A stretch of 64,000 nucleotides of DNA from Motiliproteus sp. SC1-56. Its GTDB lineage: Bacteria > Pseudomonadota > Gammaproteobacteria > Pseudomonadales > Balneatricaceae. The notes beneath the pieces are model-generated. The model worked only from the letters and a program-made list of their open reading frames with translations. It did no database searches and was not told the origin of the DNA. Below are positions 62,935 to 64,000 of this stretch, in pieces (positions within the stretch are counted from its first letter, which is position 1; each line of letters starts with the position of its first letter). The stretch is taken from contig NZ_JAEMGS010000015.1 of NCBI RefSeq assembly GCF_017309075.1, forward strand, positions 1 through 64,000, in the 5' to 3' direction. Both the position numbers and the translations under genes were made by a program.

Positions 62935-63699
62935 TTACTTCGGCTCCATACGGATGGCGCCGTCCAGGCGAATGGTCTCGCCGTTGAGGTAGGGATTACG
63001 GATGATGTGCTCGGCCAGGGCGGCGTACTCCACCGGATCGCCGAAACGCTTGGGGTTCTGCACCATCTGGATCAAGGGGTCGCGCACTTCGTCGGGCATG
63101 CCTTTCATCATCGGGGTGTCGAAAATACCCGGCGCGATGGTCATGATGCGAATCCCCAGCTTGGCCAGGTCCCGGGCGATCGGCAGGGTCATGCCGGCCA
63201 CGCCCGCCTTGGAGGCGCTGTAGGCGGCCTGTCCCATCTGACCGTCAAAGGCCGCCACCGAGGCGGTGTTGATGATCACCCCGCGCTCGCCGTTTTCCGC
63301 CTCGTTCTTCGCCATCTGCTCGGCGGCCAGGCGCAGCACGTTGAAGGTGCCCACCAGGTTGATGTTGATCACCTGGCTGAACTTCGCCAGATCCAACGGG
63401 CCGTTGCGCCCCAGCACCTTGCCCGGGGTCGCAACGCCGGCGCAGTTGATGCACACGTGCACGGCCCCGAAGGCGTCCAGGGTACGGGCGAACCCGGCAG
63501 CGACGGAGTCGGCGTCGGTCACGTCCACCTTGGCAAACAGCGCCTTTTCGCCCAGTTCCTCGGTCAGGACGCGACCTGCCTCCTCGTTCAGATCAAAGGC
63601 GGCCACCCGGGCCCCTTTCGCCGCCAGCTCGCGACAGGTGGTCAGTCCCAGGCCCGAGGCCCCTCCGGTCACCACCACGGCCTTGTTGTTCAGCTCCAT
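62935..63699 (-). CDS. short-chain dehydrogenase (3-hydroxyacyl-CoA dehydrogenase-like)
   Basis: 254 residues. Rossmann AVVVTGGASGLGLTTCREL, NNAG-like INCAGVATPG, Ser in VIINTASVAAFDG, YSASK active site (Tyr-x-x-x-Lys), then IMTIAPGIFDTPMM. The insert RNGPLDLAKFSQVININLVG matches type II 3-hydroxyacyl-CoA (HSD10-like) dehydrogenases used in branched-chain and fatty-acid oxidation. It lies next to an acyl-CoA ligase gene, consistent with propionate or branched-acid breakdown. Confidence 0.92.
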   Translation of the reverse strand: MELNNKAVVVTGGASGLGLTTCRELAAKGARVAAFDLNEEAGRVLTEELGEKALFAKVDVTDADSVAAGFARTLDAFGAVHVCINCAGVATPGKVLGRNGPLDLAKFSQVININLVGTFNVLRLAAEQMAKNEAENGERGVIINTASVAAFDGQMGQAAYSASKAGVAGMTLPIARDLAKLGIRIMTIAPGIFDTPMMKGMPDEVRDPLIQMVQNPKRFGDPVEYAALAEHIIRNPYLNGETIRLDGAIRMEPK

Positions 63700-63803
63700 G
63701 TATACCTCGTCACATTCTTTGCGTGTTTATCGTTCTTCGTGCCAGCGCCTACACAAGAAGGGGCCGTCAGCACGCTGACGGCCCCCGGGTTGCGCTTAAG
63801 GCT

Positions 63804-64000
63804 CTAGCCCCGGCCGAGCCCGGCCTCGGCCATGGTCTCGGTAATCTCCGGCAAAATGGTCTCGTCGTCGATGGTCGAGGGCATGTTGTAGGCTTCCGCA
63901 TCGGCAATTTTCCGCAGGATGGCGCGCAGAATCTTACCGGAGCGGGTTTTCGGCAGGCGCTGCACCACCACCGCCTTGCGGAAACAGGCGACCGCCCCGA
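63804..64000 (-). CDS. PrpE-like acyl-CoA synthetase, C-terminus (partial)
   Basis: The last 65 residues of a gene running off the right edge: VVVQRLPKTRSGKILRAIL carries the catalytic-lysine motif PKTRSGK of the acetyl-/propionyl-CoA synthetase family, followed by IADAEAYNMPSTIDDETIL, which suits PrpE more than Acs. It activates propionate or a similar acid to the CoA thioester. Confidence 0.8.
   Translation of the reverse strand, partial: GAVACFRKAVVVQRLPKTRSGKILRAILRKIADAEAYNMPSTIDDETILPEITETMAEAGLGRG

Overview
The window reads as a chromosomal stretch of a GC-rich gammaproteobacterium, probably a marine, Oceanospirillales- or Pseudomonas-like lineage. The evidence is gene content and order: psrA next to nagZ, the fmdB-aspS-yebC cluster, aceK, ygiQ, dbpA, a tgpA-DUF58-MoxR operon, lrp beside alr, and E. 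coli/Pseudomonas-type protein lengths throughout. No rRNA, tRNA, CRISPR array or prophage was seen. The species is an inference and cannot be fixed from this sequence alone.

Region by region. 1-631: the N-terminus of a giant LapA-like surface adhesin with its LapG-type cleavage site, divergent across an AT-rich spacer from a small secreted protein. 1.6-3.7 kb: amrS, a DUF5062 gene and a GST. 3.7-6.3 kb: a compact heat-shock locus, with rpoH facing two hsp20 genes. Both transcription units have sigma32-type promoters, and the first hsp20 carries a ROSE-like RNA thermometer. 6.4-12.1 kb: mgtE facing a five-gene operon sohB-psrA-ldt-nagZ-mscS. 12.2-14.4 kb: small genes, including a DUF2892 gene behind two matching palindromes. 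14.5-16.5 kb: an accessory patch with gene-cassette (integron attC-like) features, unknown genes and a truncated IS3-family fragment. 16.8-20.4 kb: a GGDEF-EAL protein and a stand-alone cyclic-nucleotide-binding protein. 20.5-28.1 kb: dbpA and many small housekeeping or unknown genes. 28.4-29.6 kb: a RES-Xre toxin-antitoxin module with two operator palindromes. 29.9-41.2 kb: yebC-aspS-fmdB, fpr, acpH, a cold-shock gene, aceK, ygiQ and DUF3461. 41.2-48.1 kb: a five-gene operon joining a redox-type membrane nucleotide cyclase, an HD-GYP protein and a MoxR-DUF58-TgpA set. 48.3-55.3 kb: an RNA methyltransferase, a GAF-GGDEF protein, a divergent EamA-MocR pair and a TPR-methyltransferase. 55.5-60.3 kb: a 1352-residue protein of unknown function and a SurA-N-like protein. 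60.3-64 kb: lrp, alr, small genes, an SDR and the C-terminus of a PrpE-like acyl-CoA ligase.

Two themes connect the window. The first is second-messenger signalling. Two GGDEF proteins, an EAL domain, an HD-GYP protein, a class III nucleotide cyclase and a cNMP-binding protein share the window with an adhesin of the kind released by c-di-GMP-controlled LapG proteolysis. The second is stress and envelope maintenance: the rpoH-hsp20 locus, mechanosensitive channel, murein recycling, PsrA and SohB. Least explained by known biology are the 1352-residue protein, the cassette-like patch, and the cyclase/HD-GYP/MoxR operon.
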